DNA of 64,000 nt. Origin: Actinacidiphila acidipaludis (lineage in GTDB: Bacteria > Actinomycetota > Actinomycetes > Streptomycetales > Streptomycetaceae). This document shows, one piece after another, positions 18,503-27,195 of the stretch; the first letter of the stretch is position 1; the number at the start of each line of letters is the position of its first letter. Under the pieces are notes generated by a model. That model was not told where the DNA came from. It saw only the letters and a list, made by a program, of their open reading frames with translations, and ran no database searches. The DNA is taken from the NCBI RefSeq assembly GCF_019890725.1, contig NZ_JAINZZ010000003.1:62001-126000 (forward strand), in the 5' to 3' direction. The position numbers were made by a program, and so were the translations under genes.

Positions 18503-18544
18503 GAGAGCGCTCTCTTGACGGCTTGGCGTGTACACGACTTCAAT
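18503..18544 (+). promoter_or_regulatory. Promoter of the GH16 gene with an overlapping palindromic operator
   Basis: The 12-bp palindrome GAGAGCGCTCTC (18503-18514) abuts a -35-like TTGACG (18515-18520). An 18-bp spacer leads to TTCAAT (18539-18544) as a possible -10. The palindrome resembles the CebR/CelR operators (GGGAGCGCTCCC core) that control actinobacterial glycan-degradation genes, so a LacI-family repressor is likely. Confidence 0.6.
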
Positions 18545-18620
18545 CGTTGTCGGTCAGTCCCACCACCCCCACCTGGCGCAGCCCCTCGCTGTCGTCGCCC
18601 CCCACCCCTCGGAGCCGGCC

Positions 18621-19985
18621 ATGTCAGCTCTTCCGCGTCACTCGCGAAAGTCCCCACGTCCTCCCGTGTCACCCCGGACCGCTCTGTTCCGGCGCTGGCG
18701 GGCCCTCGGCCTGGCGGCCGCCCTCGGTGCGATCGCCCTGTTCGGGGCCGAGGCCCCGGCCGCTCAGGCCGTCAGCGTGCCCCCGCCGCCATCGGGCTGG
18801 TCCACCGTCTTCAGCGACGACTTCTCCGGGGCCTCGGGCAGCGCGCCCAACGGCTCGAAGTGGACGTACGACACCGGTCCGGGCTCGAACTTCGGCACCG
18901 GCGAGATCGAGACGATGACCAACTCGACCAGCAACGTCCACCTGGACGGCAACGGTCACCTGAACATCACCGCCCTGGGCAGCGGCAGCAACTGGACCTC
19001 CGGCCGGATCCACACGCCGACCGCCAACGTCGGCGCGCCGGCCGGCGGCAAGCTCCAGGTCACCGCGTCCATCCAGCAGCCGTCGCCGGCCAACGGCCTC
19101 GGCTACTGGCCCGCGTTCTGGATGCTCGGGTCCGGTCAGTGGCCCGAGAACGGCGAGATCGACATCATGGAGGACGTCAACGCCCTGTCCGAGGTGGCGG
19201 GCACGGTCCACTGCGGCACCTACCCGGGCGGCGTCTGCAACGAGGGCAACGGCATCGGCAGTGGTCTGCGCGGCTGTTCGGGCTGTCAGAGCGGCTTCCA
19301 CACGTACTCGATGATCCTCGACCGCACGAACACGTCGGCCGAGTCGATCACCTTCTACCTGGACGGCTCGGCGTACTTCACCGTCACCGAGGGCCAGGTC
19401 GGCACGTCGACGTGGCAGCAGGCGTTCGACCACAACATGATGATCATCTTTGACCTCGCCATGGGCGGCGGCTTCCCGAACGGCGTGTGCGGCTGCACCT
19501 CGCCCAGCGGGGCGACGACCTCGGGCGGGACGATGAGCGTCGGCTACGTTGCCGCGTACTCGACGAGCGGCGGCGGTGGCGGCAACCCGCCGCCGTCCAA
19601 CGGCAGCGCCGTCACCGGCTACGGCGGCCTGTGCCTCGACGACCGTTCGGCGAGCACCGCCAACTACAACCCGGTCCAGGTCTACACCTGCAACGGCACC
19701 GCGGCGCAGCAGTGGACCTTCGTCCAGGCCGGCACCACGCTGCACGTCCTCGGCAAGTGCCTGGACGTGTACGCGGCCGGTACGGCCAACGGCACGAAGG
19801 TCGATCTCTACGACTGCAACAACACCGGATCACAGGTGTGGATACCGCAGTCCAACGGCTCCCTGTACAACCCGCAGTCCAACAAGTGCCTGGACGACAC
19901 CGGTTGGTCCACCACCCCGGGCACCCAGGTCGAGATCTGGGACTGCACGGGCGGCGCCAACCAGGTGTGGCACCTGCCCTCCTGA
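18621..19985 (+). CDS. Secreted GH16 glycoside hydrolase with C-terminal ricin-type (CBM13) domain
   Basis: This 454-residue protein is probably an endo-beta-1,3-glucanase (laminarinase). ATG 18621 with GGAG six bases upstream opens a long signal peptide with arginines, a hydrophobic core and a likely cut after AAQA. The GH16 catalytic motif E179-I-D181-I-M-E184 has the extra residue typical of laminarinases. A Gly/Pro linker leads to a beta-trefoil (about 327-454) with three Q-x-W repeats (QQWTF, QVWIP, QVWHL). Substrate choice is inferred from the motif. The LacI-type palindrome upstream suggests sugar-responsive control. Confidence 0.9.
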   Translation: MSALPRHSRKSPRPPVSPRTALFRRWRALGLAAALGAIALFGAEAPAAQAVSVPPPPSGWSTVFSDDFSGASGSAPNGSKWTYDTGPGSNFGTGEIETMTNSTSNVHLDGNGHLNITALGSGSNWTSGRIHTPTANVGAPAGGKLQVTASIQQPSPANGLGYWPAFWMLGSGQWPENGEIDIMEDVNALSEVAGTVHCGTYPGGVCNEGNGIGSGLRGCSGCQSGFHTYSMILDRTNTSAESITFYLDGSAYFTVTEGQVGTSTWQQAFDHNMMIIFDLAMGGGFPNGVCGCTSPSGATTSGGTMSVGYVAAYSTSGGGGGNPPPSNGSAVTGYGGLCLDDRSASTANYNPVQVYTCNGTAAQQWTFVQAGTTLHVLGKCLDVYAAGTANGTKVDLYDCNNTGSQVWIPQSNGSLYNPQSNKCLDDTGWSTTPGTQVEIWDCTGGANQVWHLPS

Positions 19986-20009
19986 CCCCTGTCCGCCCGG
20001 CACACGAAA

Positions 20010-20038
20010 GCCCGCACCCCTGAGGGGTGCGGGCTTTT
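20010..20038. terminator. Rho-independent terminator after the GH16 gene
   Basis: A perfect 11-bp hairpin GCCCGCACCCC / GGGGTGCGGGC with a 3-base loop is followed by TTTT. It also faces the minus-strand tRNA-Arg gene. Confidence 0.85.
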
Positions 20039-20067
20039 CGGTTCATGAGGTTCCGCGCTGTGCGACG

Positions 20068-20140
20068 TGCCCCAGGCAGGATTCGAACCTGCGACACCAG
20101 CTTTAGGAGAGCTGTGCTCTATCCCCTGAGCTACTGGGGC
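20068..20140 (-). tRNA. tRNA-Arg (anticodon CCT)
   Basis: The minus strand folds into a complete 73-nt cloverleaf. The acceptor stem is GCCCCAG/CTGGGGC with discriminator A. The anticodon stem CAGCT/AGCTG carries loop CTCCTAA (anticodon CCT, reading AGG). The T-arm is CAGGTTCGAATCCTG. The 3' CCA is not encoded. No integrated element is seen next to it. Confidence 0.95.
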
Positions 20141-20379
20141 GGGGACGGTCCGGCCGGGGCCGGGACGCGCGTGGACAGTGTACCGGCTGCGCCGATCCCT
20201 CGTGGGGCGTGATCGCCGCGTCGGCCGGAACCCGCATGGCGGTCGTCTGCGCGGCCGGTGACCCACTCGTGCGGGTGACGAGACGAGACCGTTGATCATA
20301 TGTGCGTTGAATGATCATGCGAACGCACGGGGTGACGACGTCGGGGTCCGGAATAGTGCGGCAAAGCTCTCCGTTAGGG

Positions 20380-20397
20380 TGGTTGAATCGTCAACCA
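20380..20397. promoter_or_regulatory. Dyad before the flavin oxidoreductase operon
   Basis: The perfect dyad TGGTTGA-ATCG-TCAACCA ends 19 bp before the chosen start of the LLM-class gene. A repressor bound here would block transcription or initiation. No regulator gene is adjacent. Confidence 0.5.
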
Positions 20398-20416
20398 AAT
20401 GGGACGGGTGAGAGCG

Positions 20417-21514
20417 ATGCAGTTCGGGATCTTCACGGTCGGCGACGTCACGACGGACCCGACCACGGGGCGTACACCCAGCGAGCACGAGCGGATCAAG
20501 GCGATGGTCACCATCGCGCAGAAGGCGGAAGAGGTCGGCCTCGACGTCTTCGCGACCGGCGAGCACCACAATCCGCCCTTCGTACCGTCGTCTCCTACGA
20601 CGATGCTCGGATACGTCGCCGCGCGCACCGATCGTCTGATTCTCTCGACGTCCACCACGCTGATCACCACCAACGACCCGGTGAAGATCGCGGAGGACTT
20701 CGCGATGCTGCAGCACCTGGCGGACGGCCGCGTCGACCTGATGATGGGCCGCGGCAACACCGGCCCGGTCTACCCGTGGTTCGGCAAGGACGTACGCCAG
20801 GGCATCGAGCTCGCGGTCGAGAACTACGCCCTGCTGCACAAGCTGTGGCGTGAGGACGTCGTCGACTGGGCCGGCCGGTTCCGCACCCCGCTGCAGTCGT
20901 TCACCGCGACGCCGCGCCCGTTGGACGGCGTGCCGCCGTTCGTCTGGCACGGTTCGATCCGCAGCCCGGAGATCGCCGAGCAGGCCGCGTACTACGGCGA
21001 CGGCTTCTTCGCGAACAACATCTTCTGGCCCAAGGACCACTTCAAGCGCCTGATCAGCCTGTACCGCGACCGGTACGCGCACTACGGGCACGGCACGCCG
21101 GAGCAGGCCTACGTCGGCCTCGGCGGGCAGGTGTTCATGCGGAAGAACTCGCAGGACGCGGTCCGCGAGTTCCGGCCCTACTTCGACAACGCGCCCGTCT
21201 ACGGGCACGGCCCGTCGCTGGAGGACTTCACCGAGCAGACCCCGCTGACTGTCGGCTCCCCGCAGGAGGTCATCGAGAAGACCCTCGCCTTCCGCGAGCA
21301 CTTCGGCGACTACCAGCGCCAGCTGTTCCTGATGGATCACGCGGGACTCCCGCAAAAGACGGTCCTGGAGCAGCTCGACATCCTCGGCGAGGAGGTCGTC
21401 CCGGTGCTGCGCGAGGAGTTCGCCAAGGGCCGCCCGGCCCAGGTGCCCGACGGTCCCACCCACACGGCGCTGGTCGCCCGGCGCGACGCGGAACTGCAGG
21501 AGGTTCAGGCATGA
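20417..21514 (+). CDS. LLM-class flavin-dependent oxidoreductase (CE1758 family)
   Basis: This 365-residue TIM-barrel protein of the luciferase-like monooxygenase class begins MQFGIFTVGDVTTDPTTGRT and contains LDVFATGEHHNPPF and VDLMMGRGNTGPVYPWFGKD. Reduced FMN would be supplied by the next gene, which overlaps by 4 bp (ATGA). ATG 20417 is preferred to ATG 20399 because the family starts at MQFGIF. The substrate is unknown. The two genes form one operon. Confidence 0.88.
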   Translation: MQFGIFTVGDVTTDPTTGRTPSEHERIKAMVTIAQKAEEVGLDVFATGEHHNPPFVPSSPTTMLGYVAARTDRLILSTSTTLITTNDPVKIAEDFAMLQHLADGRVDLMMGRGNTGPVYPWFGKDVRQGIELAVENYALLHKLWREDVVDWAGRFRTPLQSFTATPRPLDGVPPFVWHGSIRSPEIAEQAAYYGDGFFANNIFWPKDHFKRLISLYRDRYAHYGHGTPEQAYVGLGGQVFMRKNSQDAVREFRPYFDNAPVYGHGPSLEDFTEQTPLTVGSPQEVIEKTLAFREHFGDYQRQLFLMDHAGLPQKTVLEQLDILGEEVVPVLREEFAKGRPAQVPDGPTHTALVARRDAELQEVQA

Positions 21515-22122
21515 CGAAGGCGCTGGTCGTGGTCACCGCAGGGCTCAGCCGCCCGTCCTCGACGCGGCTGCTCGCCGACCGGCTGGCCGCCGCCACCCGG
21601 CAGCACGCCGGGGAACTCACCACCGACGTCCGGGTGATCGAGCTGCGCGAACTGGCGAACGAGATCGCCCAGAACATGGTGACCGGATTCCCCGGGCCGC
21701 GGCTGCGCGAAGCCGTCGACGCGGTCACCGCCGCCGACGGGCTGATCGCGGTCACGCCGGTGTTCACCGGCTCCTACAGCGGGCTGTTCAAGTCGTTCTT
21801 CGACGTCATCGACAAGGACGCGCTGGCGGGAACGCCGGTGCTGGTCGCCGCCACCGGCGGCACCGCCCGGCACTCGCTGGTCCTGGAGCACGCGATGCGC
21901 CCGCTCTTCGCGTACCTGCGGACCGTGGTCGTGCCGACCGCCGTCTACGCCGCTTCGGAGGACTGGGGCGCCGGCGGAGACGAGGCGCTGGCCGGCCGCA
22001 TCGACCGGGCCGCCCGGGAACTGGCCGCCCTGGTCGAGGCGCGGCCGGGTCATTCGGCGGCGGAGGAAACCGTGGTGCCGTTCGAGCAGCAGCTCGCCGC
22101 ACTGGCCGCCGCGAAGGAGTGA
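21511..22122 (+). CDS. NAD(P)H-dependent FMN reductase (CE1759 family)
   Basis: This 203-residue flavodoxin-like protein has an N-terminal phosphate-binding loop (VVVTAGLSRPSSTRLLADRL) and TPVFTGSYSGLFKSFFDVID around residues 86-110. It is typical of reductases that feed FMNH2 to a partner monooxygenase. Start and stop overlap with the upstream LLM-class gene (ATGA), so the pair is translationally coupled and probably a two-component monooxygenase. Confidence 0.88.
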   Translation: MTKALVVVTAGLSRPSSTRLLADRLAAATRQHAGELTTDVRVIELRELANEIAQNMVTGFPGPRLREAVDAVTAADGLIAVTPVFTGSYSGLFKSFFDVIDKDALAGTPVLVAATGGTARHSLVLEHAMRPLFAYLRTVVVPTAVYAASEDWGAGGDEALAGRIDRAARELAALVEARPGHSAAEETVVPFEQQLAALAAAKE

Positions 22123-22152
22123 TCCGCCGGCCGCGACGGCGGTCTGCGCACT

Positions 22153-22200
22153 CGCGAGGGTGACCTGCCGGGCTCGGGCTACGGCGATGTCACCCTCGCG
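22153..22200 (-). terminator. Hairpin overlapping the end of the membrane-protein gene
   Basis: A perfect 12-bp inverted repeat, CGCGAGGGTGAC / GTCACCCTCGCG, spans the stop codon at 22179-22181. The stem therefore uses the last codons of the minus-strand gene and also faces the convergent FMN reductase gene. Confidence 0.6.
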
Positions 22201-23483
22201 GCCGGCGGTTGACGCCGGTCGTCGAGGAACTCGATGACCGCCAGTGCGATGACCGCCACGATCGCGATGCACAGGATCACCACCGGGGTCGGATACGACC
22301 ATACGAACATCACGATGACCGCCACCGCCACGACGGCCCACTGCAGGACATGCCGGTAGCGCCGCACCCAGCGGCCCACCGCACCGGTCGAGGTGATCCC
22401 CAGTCCGAGGCGGAAAGCCGCGATGCCGGACTCCCACACCCCGCGCACCCATTGGGCCCACCGCCCCTGCCCGCTCAGCCAGGCGCCGAGCGCGACGACC
22501 ACACCCAGGACGAAGACCACACGAATGGTCAGCCGCAGAAATCGGACGAGCTGGTCATAGACCGCGCCGGCCGCCCGCTCGTTCGCCGCCCCGGGCAGGT
22601 GGTTCAGATAGACGACGCGGAAGACCGTCAGCCCGATGCCGAGAACGGCCACCGCCACGGCCACCGCCAGAGCCGTCGTCACCACGGCCCGGCGCCTGTG
22701 CACCGCCAGCAGAACACCGCCGACCGCCAGCACGACCGTGACCAACGGCAGCCAGTTCCCGGCCAGCTCCAGGATCCGGAACCCGGTCCTGACGTTCTTG
22801 ATGTCCTCCGACTTCGCCAGGGTGAAGTCGGTGTGCACCGTCGGGATGACGCTCGCTACGCCCAGCCCGCCGCCGGCCAGCTGGTTCTTGACCTGGTCCA
22901 CCACCGGCGCGAGATCCAGTGTCACCGTGTCGCCGCGCACCTGCACGGCGGTGTTGCTGTCGCCGGTCAGCGCGCCGACGAAGGCGGCGTGCGCCTGCCG
23001 GTTCAGCTGCGTCCAGATCCGGGCGAACGCGTCACTGGCCACGAAGGACGCCACCGTCTGGTGCACGAAGCCCTCGAGGCCGCTGTTCAGCGGGTCGCTC
23101 AGCGCCCCCAGGGCGCTCTCCAGATCCGGCCGGTCGGAGGGCGCCACGTTGGACAGCAGCGAATTGAGGTCGATCTTCTTCATGACGGCGTCGGTCACCT
23201 GGGCGGTGATCGCCGCCTGGACGTCGGGGTCCGAGGCGAGCGGCGCGACCGTCGCCACGTACCGGTCGGTGTCGGCGATCTCGTCGGCCACCCACACGGA
23301 CACCGCGCTCAGTGGGGCGAGCACCGCGGCGAGCGTGATCAGCAGGGCGGAGAAGAAGGAGCGCACGCGGTGCCGGCGCATCCGCACGCGCAGCTCGGCG
23401 AGCTCGGACCGCTCGTCGTCGTCCAGCGAGTGATGGTCGTCCGGGTCGTCGCCGGAGGGCACGGGGTCGGCGCGGGTCGCCAT
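22179..23483 (-). CDS. Integral membrane protein of unknown function
   Basis: This is a 434-residue protein. An acidic, charged N-terminus (residues 1-37) precedes a first membrane helix (about 39-66). A large extracellular region follows (about 67-240), with repeated VTDAVMKKIDLNSLL-like helices and no cysteine pairs. Four to five helices then occupy the C-terminal half. The layout resembles actinobacterial proteins that carry an outer domain between the first helix and a membrane anchor. I do not recognise a catalytic motif. It stands alone, with a divergent exporter gene beyond a 507-bp gap. Confidence 0.75.
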   Translation of the reverse strand: MATRADPVPSGDDPDDHHSLDDDERSELAELRVRMRRHRVRSFFSALLITLAAVLAPLSAVSVWVADEIADTDRYVATVAPLASDPDVQAAITAQVTDAVMKKIDLNSLLSNVAPSDRPDLESALGALSDPLNSGLEGFVHQTVASFVASDAFARIWTQLNRQAHAAFVGALTGDSNTAVQVRGDTVTLDLAPVVDQVKNQLAGGGLGVASVIPTVHTDFTLAKSEDIKNVRTGFRILELAGNWLPLVTVVLAVGGVLLAVHRRRAVVTTALAVAVAVAVLGIGLTVFRVVYLNHLPGAANERAAGAVYDQLVRFLRLTIRVVFVLGVVVALGAWLSGQGRWAQWVRGVWESGIAAFRLGLGITSTGAVGRWVRRYRHVLQWAVVAVAVIVMFVWSYPTPVVILCIAIVAVIALAVIEFLDDRRQPPAARVTSP

Positions 23484-23990
23484 GCGCGTGCTCCCCTCGT
23501 GCGACGGTCCGGTCCTGTGGTCATCAGAAAACGACCCCAGGACGCGGCTCGCGCGCCGGAGTACTGCGTATGGGCTCTTCCGCGGTCGGCGGTGAGATCA
23601 CCCGTCTACACCGCCCGGTGATGATCTGCTCATCGGGTCACGCCAACCGGGTGACGGCGAGTTAGCCGTATGGGGTGCGTGGTTAATGATCGTTTTGTCC
23701 GAGCCGCACCTCAGCGGTGCGGCCGAACACTCCGTGACCGTCATCGCCACCTGGGACGGTCGTCCGATGACGGTCGCGGGTGATCTCCCGTTCATCGGAC
23801 TGCGGCCGGTGCGGGAGGCCGCGGAACGGAGGAGCTGCCGCCGCGTCCGGTTCGGGGACTGGCCGCCGGCAGCTCCCCGGCCCGCCTCCCCGGGCGCCGC
23901 GGGCGGTCTTCCCCCACATGGCGGCTGTGGTGACCTGCGCCTAGCGTGGGACTGCGGGGGCGCGCAGTCGCGCAGAGGGAGACGCATGCC
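23484..23990. other. Divergent non-coding gap of 507 bp
   Basis: No convincing gene is seen. A 10-bp inverted repeat, GGAGCTGCCG / CGGCAGCTCC (23831-23840 and 23877-23886), lies in the region leading to the exporter gene. TAGCGT at 23942 could be its -10 box. Confidence 0.45.
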
Positions 23991-25538
23991 ATGGTCCGCA
24001 GCTCGCAGGACAGCTCCACGCCCGGCCACCTGAGGAGCGGTGGCCGGAAGGGCGCCGACAACGCCGACAACACGGCCGGCGAACCGTCCAACCGCCGATG
24101 GTGGGTACTCGTCGTCATCGGCCTCGCGCAGCTCATGGTCGTGCTCGACGCGACCATCGTGAACATCGCCCTGCCGTCCGCGCAGAAGTCTCTGGGGTTC
24201 AGCGACGGCAACCGTCAATGGATCATCACGGCGTACGCACTCGCGTTCGGTTCGCTGCTGCTGTTCGGCGGACGGCTCGCCGACCTCATCGGACGCAAGA
24301 CCACCTTCCTCGTCGGCCTGGTCGGCTTCGCCTTCGCCTCGGCGGTCGGCGGCGCGGCGCCCAGCTTCGAAGTGCTGGTCACCGCCCGTGCCGCGCAGGG
24401 CGCCTTCGGCGCGATCCTGGCGCCCGCCGCCCTGTCCCTGCTGACCACGACCTTCACCGACGCCAGAGAACGGGCGAAGGCGTTCGGCATCTACGGCGCG
24501 ATCGCCGGCGCCGGCGCCGCGGTGGGTCTGCTGCTCGGCGGCATCCTCACCGAGTACCTCGACTGGCGCTGGTGCCTGTACGTCAACCTGATCTTCGCCG
24601 CCATCGCGTTCGTCGGCGGCTGGCGCCTGCTCCGCCCGGGAGCCCCACCCGACCGGACGAGTCTGGACGTGCCCGGGACGGTGATCGTCTCCGCGGGCCT
24701 GTTCTGCATCGTCTACGGCTTCTCCAACGCCCAGCGGCACTCCTGGACGACCCCCAGCACCTGGGGATTCCTGCTGGCCGGCGTCGTCCTGCTGATCACG
24801 TTCGTGCTGTGGCAGCAGCGCGCCAGGCATCCGCTGCTGCCGATGCGGGTGGTGAGCGACCGAGACAGGGGAGCGTCGTTCCTGGCGATGTTCCTGTCGG
24901 GCGCCGGCATGTTCGGCGTGTTCCTGTTCCTGACGTACTACATGCAGCGAACCCTGCTGTACTCGCCGATCAAGACCGGACTGGCGTTCCTGCCGCTGGT
25001 CGCCGTGCTGGTCGTGGCGTCCGTGGTCGCCCAGAACTCGCTCGTCCCGCGCATCGGCGCCAAACCCATCGTGCCGACGGGCATGCTTTTCGCGGGCGGC
25101 GCCATGGCGTGGCTGACCGGCCTCAACGCGCACAGCACCTACGTGGCACACATCATGCCGCCGCTGATGCTGCTGGGCCTGGGCCTCGGCCTGGTCTTCG
25201 CCACCTCCATGAACCTCGCCACGGCAGGGGTGCGGCCGAACGACGCGGGTGTGGCGTCGGCGATGGTCAACACCAGCCAGCAGGTCGGCGGCTCCGTCGG
25301 CACCTCCCTGCTCAACAGCCTCGCCACCACCGCCGCCACCAGCTACCTGGTCGGCAAGCGCCCGACCCCCGCCGTGGTGTCGCAGGCGCAGCTCCACAGC
25401 TACACCGTCGCCTACTGGTGGTCGGCCGCCTTCTTCGCCGTCGGCTGTGTGATCACGTTCCTGCTGTTCCGGGCAGGCCCGCCACGGGCCATCCAGGCCG
25501 CGGCGAAGAGCGAGGAACCGGCGCCCGCTCCCGTATGA
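23991..25538 (+). CDS. DHA2-family MFS drug exporter (first paralogue)
   Basis: This 515-residue, 14-helix drug:H+ antiporter-2 transporter has motif C-like AFGIYGAIAGAGAAVGLLLG (helix 5), motif A GGRLADLIGRKTTF, and the EmrB/QacA-type opening GLAQLMVVLDATIVNIALPS. ATG 23991 with AGAGGGAGA upstream was chosen. It is a close relative of the exporter at 28.1 kb, sharing long identical stretches such as RAKAFGIYGAIAGAGAAVG. It probably exports hydrophobic toxins or metabolites. A lone ABC ATPase follows. Confidence 0.9.
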   Translation: MVRSSQDSSTPGHLRSGGRKGADNADNTAGEPSNRRWWVLVVIGLAQLMVVLDATIVNIALPSAQKSLGFSDGNRQWIITAYALAFGSLLLFGGRLADLIGRKTTFLVGLVGFAFASAVGGAAPSFEVLVTARAAQGAFGAILAPAALSLLTTTFTDARERAKAFGIYGAIAGAGAAVGLLLGGILTEYLDWRWCLYVNLIFAAIAFVGGWRLLRPGAPPDRTSLDVPGTVIVSAGLFCIVYGFSNAQRHSWTTPSTWGFLLAGVVLLITFVLWQQRARHPLLPMRVVSDRDRGASFLAMFLSGAGMFGVFLFLTYYMQRTLLYSPIKTGLAFLPLVAVLVVASVVAQNSLVPRIGAKPIVPTGMLFAGGAMAWLTGLNAHSTYVAHIMPPLMLLGLGLGLVFATSMNLATAGVRPNDAGVASAMVNTSQQVGGSVGTSLLNSLATTAATSYLVGKRPTPAVVSQAQLHSYTVAYWWSAAFFAVGCVITFLLFRAGPPRAIQAAAKSEEPAPAPV

Positions 25539-25617
25539 GGACAGCTCCAGGCGACCGCGGGTACCGCATCGCGGAACGCCCGTCCGGAAGATGGCGCATA
25601 CAGCTATCGTTCCCGGC

Positions 25618-26448
25618 ATGACAGCCCACGGGAGGGACACCGCGTCCGGCGGCGGCGAGCCGGCCGTTGTCGCCGCGCTCGACGCGGCGAGCGTGCGGAG
25701 GTACACCACCGGCCAGGTCATCCTCGACGACGTCAGCTGGACCGTCAGATCCGGCGAGCACTGGGCGCTGCTCGGCGCCAACGGCGCGGGCAAGACCACG
25801 CTGCTCCGGCTGATCGGCGCCCTCATGCACCCCACCACCGGCACGGTCGAGGTGCTCGGCCACCGTCTGGGACGGGTCGACATGCGTGAGTTGCGCGCCC
25901 ACATCGGCCTGGTGTCCTCGGCCCAGAAGGTCCCGCTGGACGCGACCGCTCACACCGTCGTACTGACCGGTCATACCGGCACCGTGCAGCCGCTGTGGCG
26001 CAAGTACGACGACGAGGTGCGCGAGCGGGCCCGGGCGCTGCTCGCCGAGCTGGAGATCAAGGAGCTCGCCGACCGCGCCTACGGGGTCTGCTCCGGCGGT
26101 CAGCGCACCCGCATCCTCGTGGCCCGGGCGCTGATGGCCGACCCGTCACTGCTGCTGCTCGACGAGCCGTTCAACGCGCTCGACCTGCCGTCACGTGAAG
26201 ATCTGATCGACGCCATGCACCGCCTTGCGGTCACCCGTACGGGTCTGGCGACGATCACCGTCACCCACCACCTCGAGGAGCTGTCACCCGCCATCGGCCA
26301 CGTGCTGCTGCTCAAAGACGGCCGCGTGCTGACGTCGGGGCCCGCCGAACAGGTGCTGACCGGTGGCCTGATGACCGCGTGTTTCGGCCGTCCGATCGAG
26401 GTCAGCAGACACGAAGGACGCTGGCTGGCCCGCTCGGGACGCCGCTGA
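25618..26448 (+). CDS. ABC transporter ATP-binding protein without a linked permease
   Basis: This 276-residue ATPase is complete: Walker A GANGAGKTT (residues 53-61), signature SGGQR (159-163), Walker B LLLLDEPF (178-185) and the switch histidine in TVTHHLEEL. The nearest type is the ModF/YlmA-like single-ATPase group. No permease gene is adjacent, so it may work with a distant partner or outside transport. ATG 25618 has no ribosome site, but TATCGT lies seven bases before it, as in leaderless genes. The preceding exporter gene ends 79 bp upstream. Confidence 0.87.
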   Translation: MTAHGRDTASGGGEPAVVAALDAASVRRYTTGQVILDDVSWTVRSGEHWALLGANGAGKTTLLRLIGALMHPTTGTVEVLGHRLGRVDMRELRAHIGLVSSAQKVPLDATAHTVVLTGHTGTVQPLWRKYDDEVRERARALLAELEIKELADRAYGVCSGGQRTRILVARALMADPSLLLLDEPFNALDLPSREDLIDAMHRLAVTRTGLATITVTHHLEELSPAIGHVLLLKDGRVLTSGPAEQVLTGGLMTACFGRPIEVSRHEGRWLARSGRR

Positions 26449-26507
26449 GCACCACGTCGGGGCATCGGCGTGTCGCCCGCGGGCGGTCGGCCCGCGGGTC
26501 CGGGTTG

Positions 26508-26984
26508 TCAGCGCCGCCAGGGGACGTCGGCGCCCTCGGGTCCGTGCAGCCCGTCGGCGATGATCCGTGAGATCTCGGCGAGCTGCCGGGTCTGCTCGTC
26601 GCTGAGCCGGTCGAAGATCGCCGCCCGCACCGCGGTGACGTGGCCCGGCGCGGTGCGCACCACCTCGTCGTAACCGGCCTCGGTCAGTACGACGATCTGG
26701 CCGCGGCGGTCGGAGGGGCAGCTCTCGCGTCGCAGCCAGCCGTTGCCCTCCAGGCGGGTGACCGCGTGCGACAGTCGCGAACGGGTGATCTTCGACCGCT
26801 CAGCCAGTTCGGTCATGCGCATCCGGCGGCCCGGCGTCTCGGAGAGGGTGCTGAGCAGGGCGTAGTACATGTGCGGCATGCCGGCGTCACGCTGCAACTG
26901 GCGGTCGAGATGGTCCTCCAGCAGCGTGGTGGCCTGCAGATACGCCCGCCATGCCGCCTGCTCGTCTTCGGTCAGCCATCTCAT
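26508..26984 (-). CDS. MarR-family regulator (proposed binder of TTGAAGCTTCAA)
   Basis: This winged-helix regulator of about 158 residues reads HMYYALLSTLSETPGRRMRM then TELAERSKITRSRLSHAVTR and the wing RRESCPSDRRGQIVVLTEAG. The second of two close ATGs is preferred: TATCAT ends seven bases before ATG 26984 and would give a leaderless mRNA, whereas the first ATG (26993) overlaps that box. A perfect TTGAAGCTTCAA palindrome covers the -35 region, so autorepression is likely. Two near-identical sites precede the dioxygenase operon at 31.3 kb, probably a second target. Confidence 0.87.
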   Translation of the reverse strand: MRWLTEDEQAAWRAYLQATTLLEDHLDRQLQRDAGMPHMYYALLSTLSETPGRRMRMTELAERSKITRSRLSHAVTRLEGNGWLRRESCPSDRRGQIVVLTEAGYDEVVRTAPGHVTAVRAAIFDRLSDEQTRQLAEISRIIADGLHGPEGADVPWRR

Positions 26985-27007
26985 GGTGTTCATGATAGAG
27001 CAACTTC

Positions 27008-27019
27008 TTGAAGCTTCAA
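27008..27019. promoter_or_regulatory. MarR operator and -35 region
   Basis: The 12-bp perfect palindrome TTGAAGCTTCAA contains TTGAAG on the minus strand, set 16 bp from TATCAT. This places a repressor site on the promoter of the MarR gene. Confidence 0.7.
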
Positions 27020-27195
27020 TGAAATGCCACTCGATGGTGTGACGCAGGTCACCTTATGAGCGGGAAATATCCGGGGACCCTCTCCCCGTTTAGTCCTATG
27101 AGCGAAGCGGGGACTTGTTTTCCGTTTCAACTTATGCGGCTCTCACCTGGGAGCAGCAAGGAGCCGACCGGGGGATCGGAGGGGAGCCCGTCGTG

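Noticed and set aside
20068..20140. tRNA-Arg as an integration site
   Set aside because: No integrase, direct repeat or change in gene content was found next to it.
23686..24033. 115-residue frame MIVLSEPHLSGAAEHSV in the divergent gap
   Set aside because: No ribosome site, it overlaps the exporter start, and the sequence turns into arginine-rich shadow.
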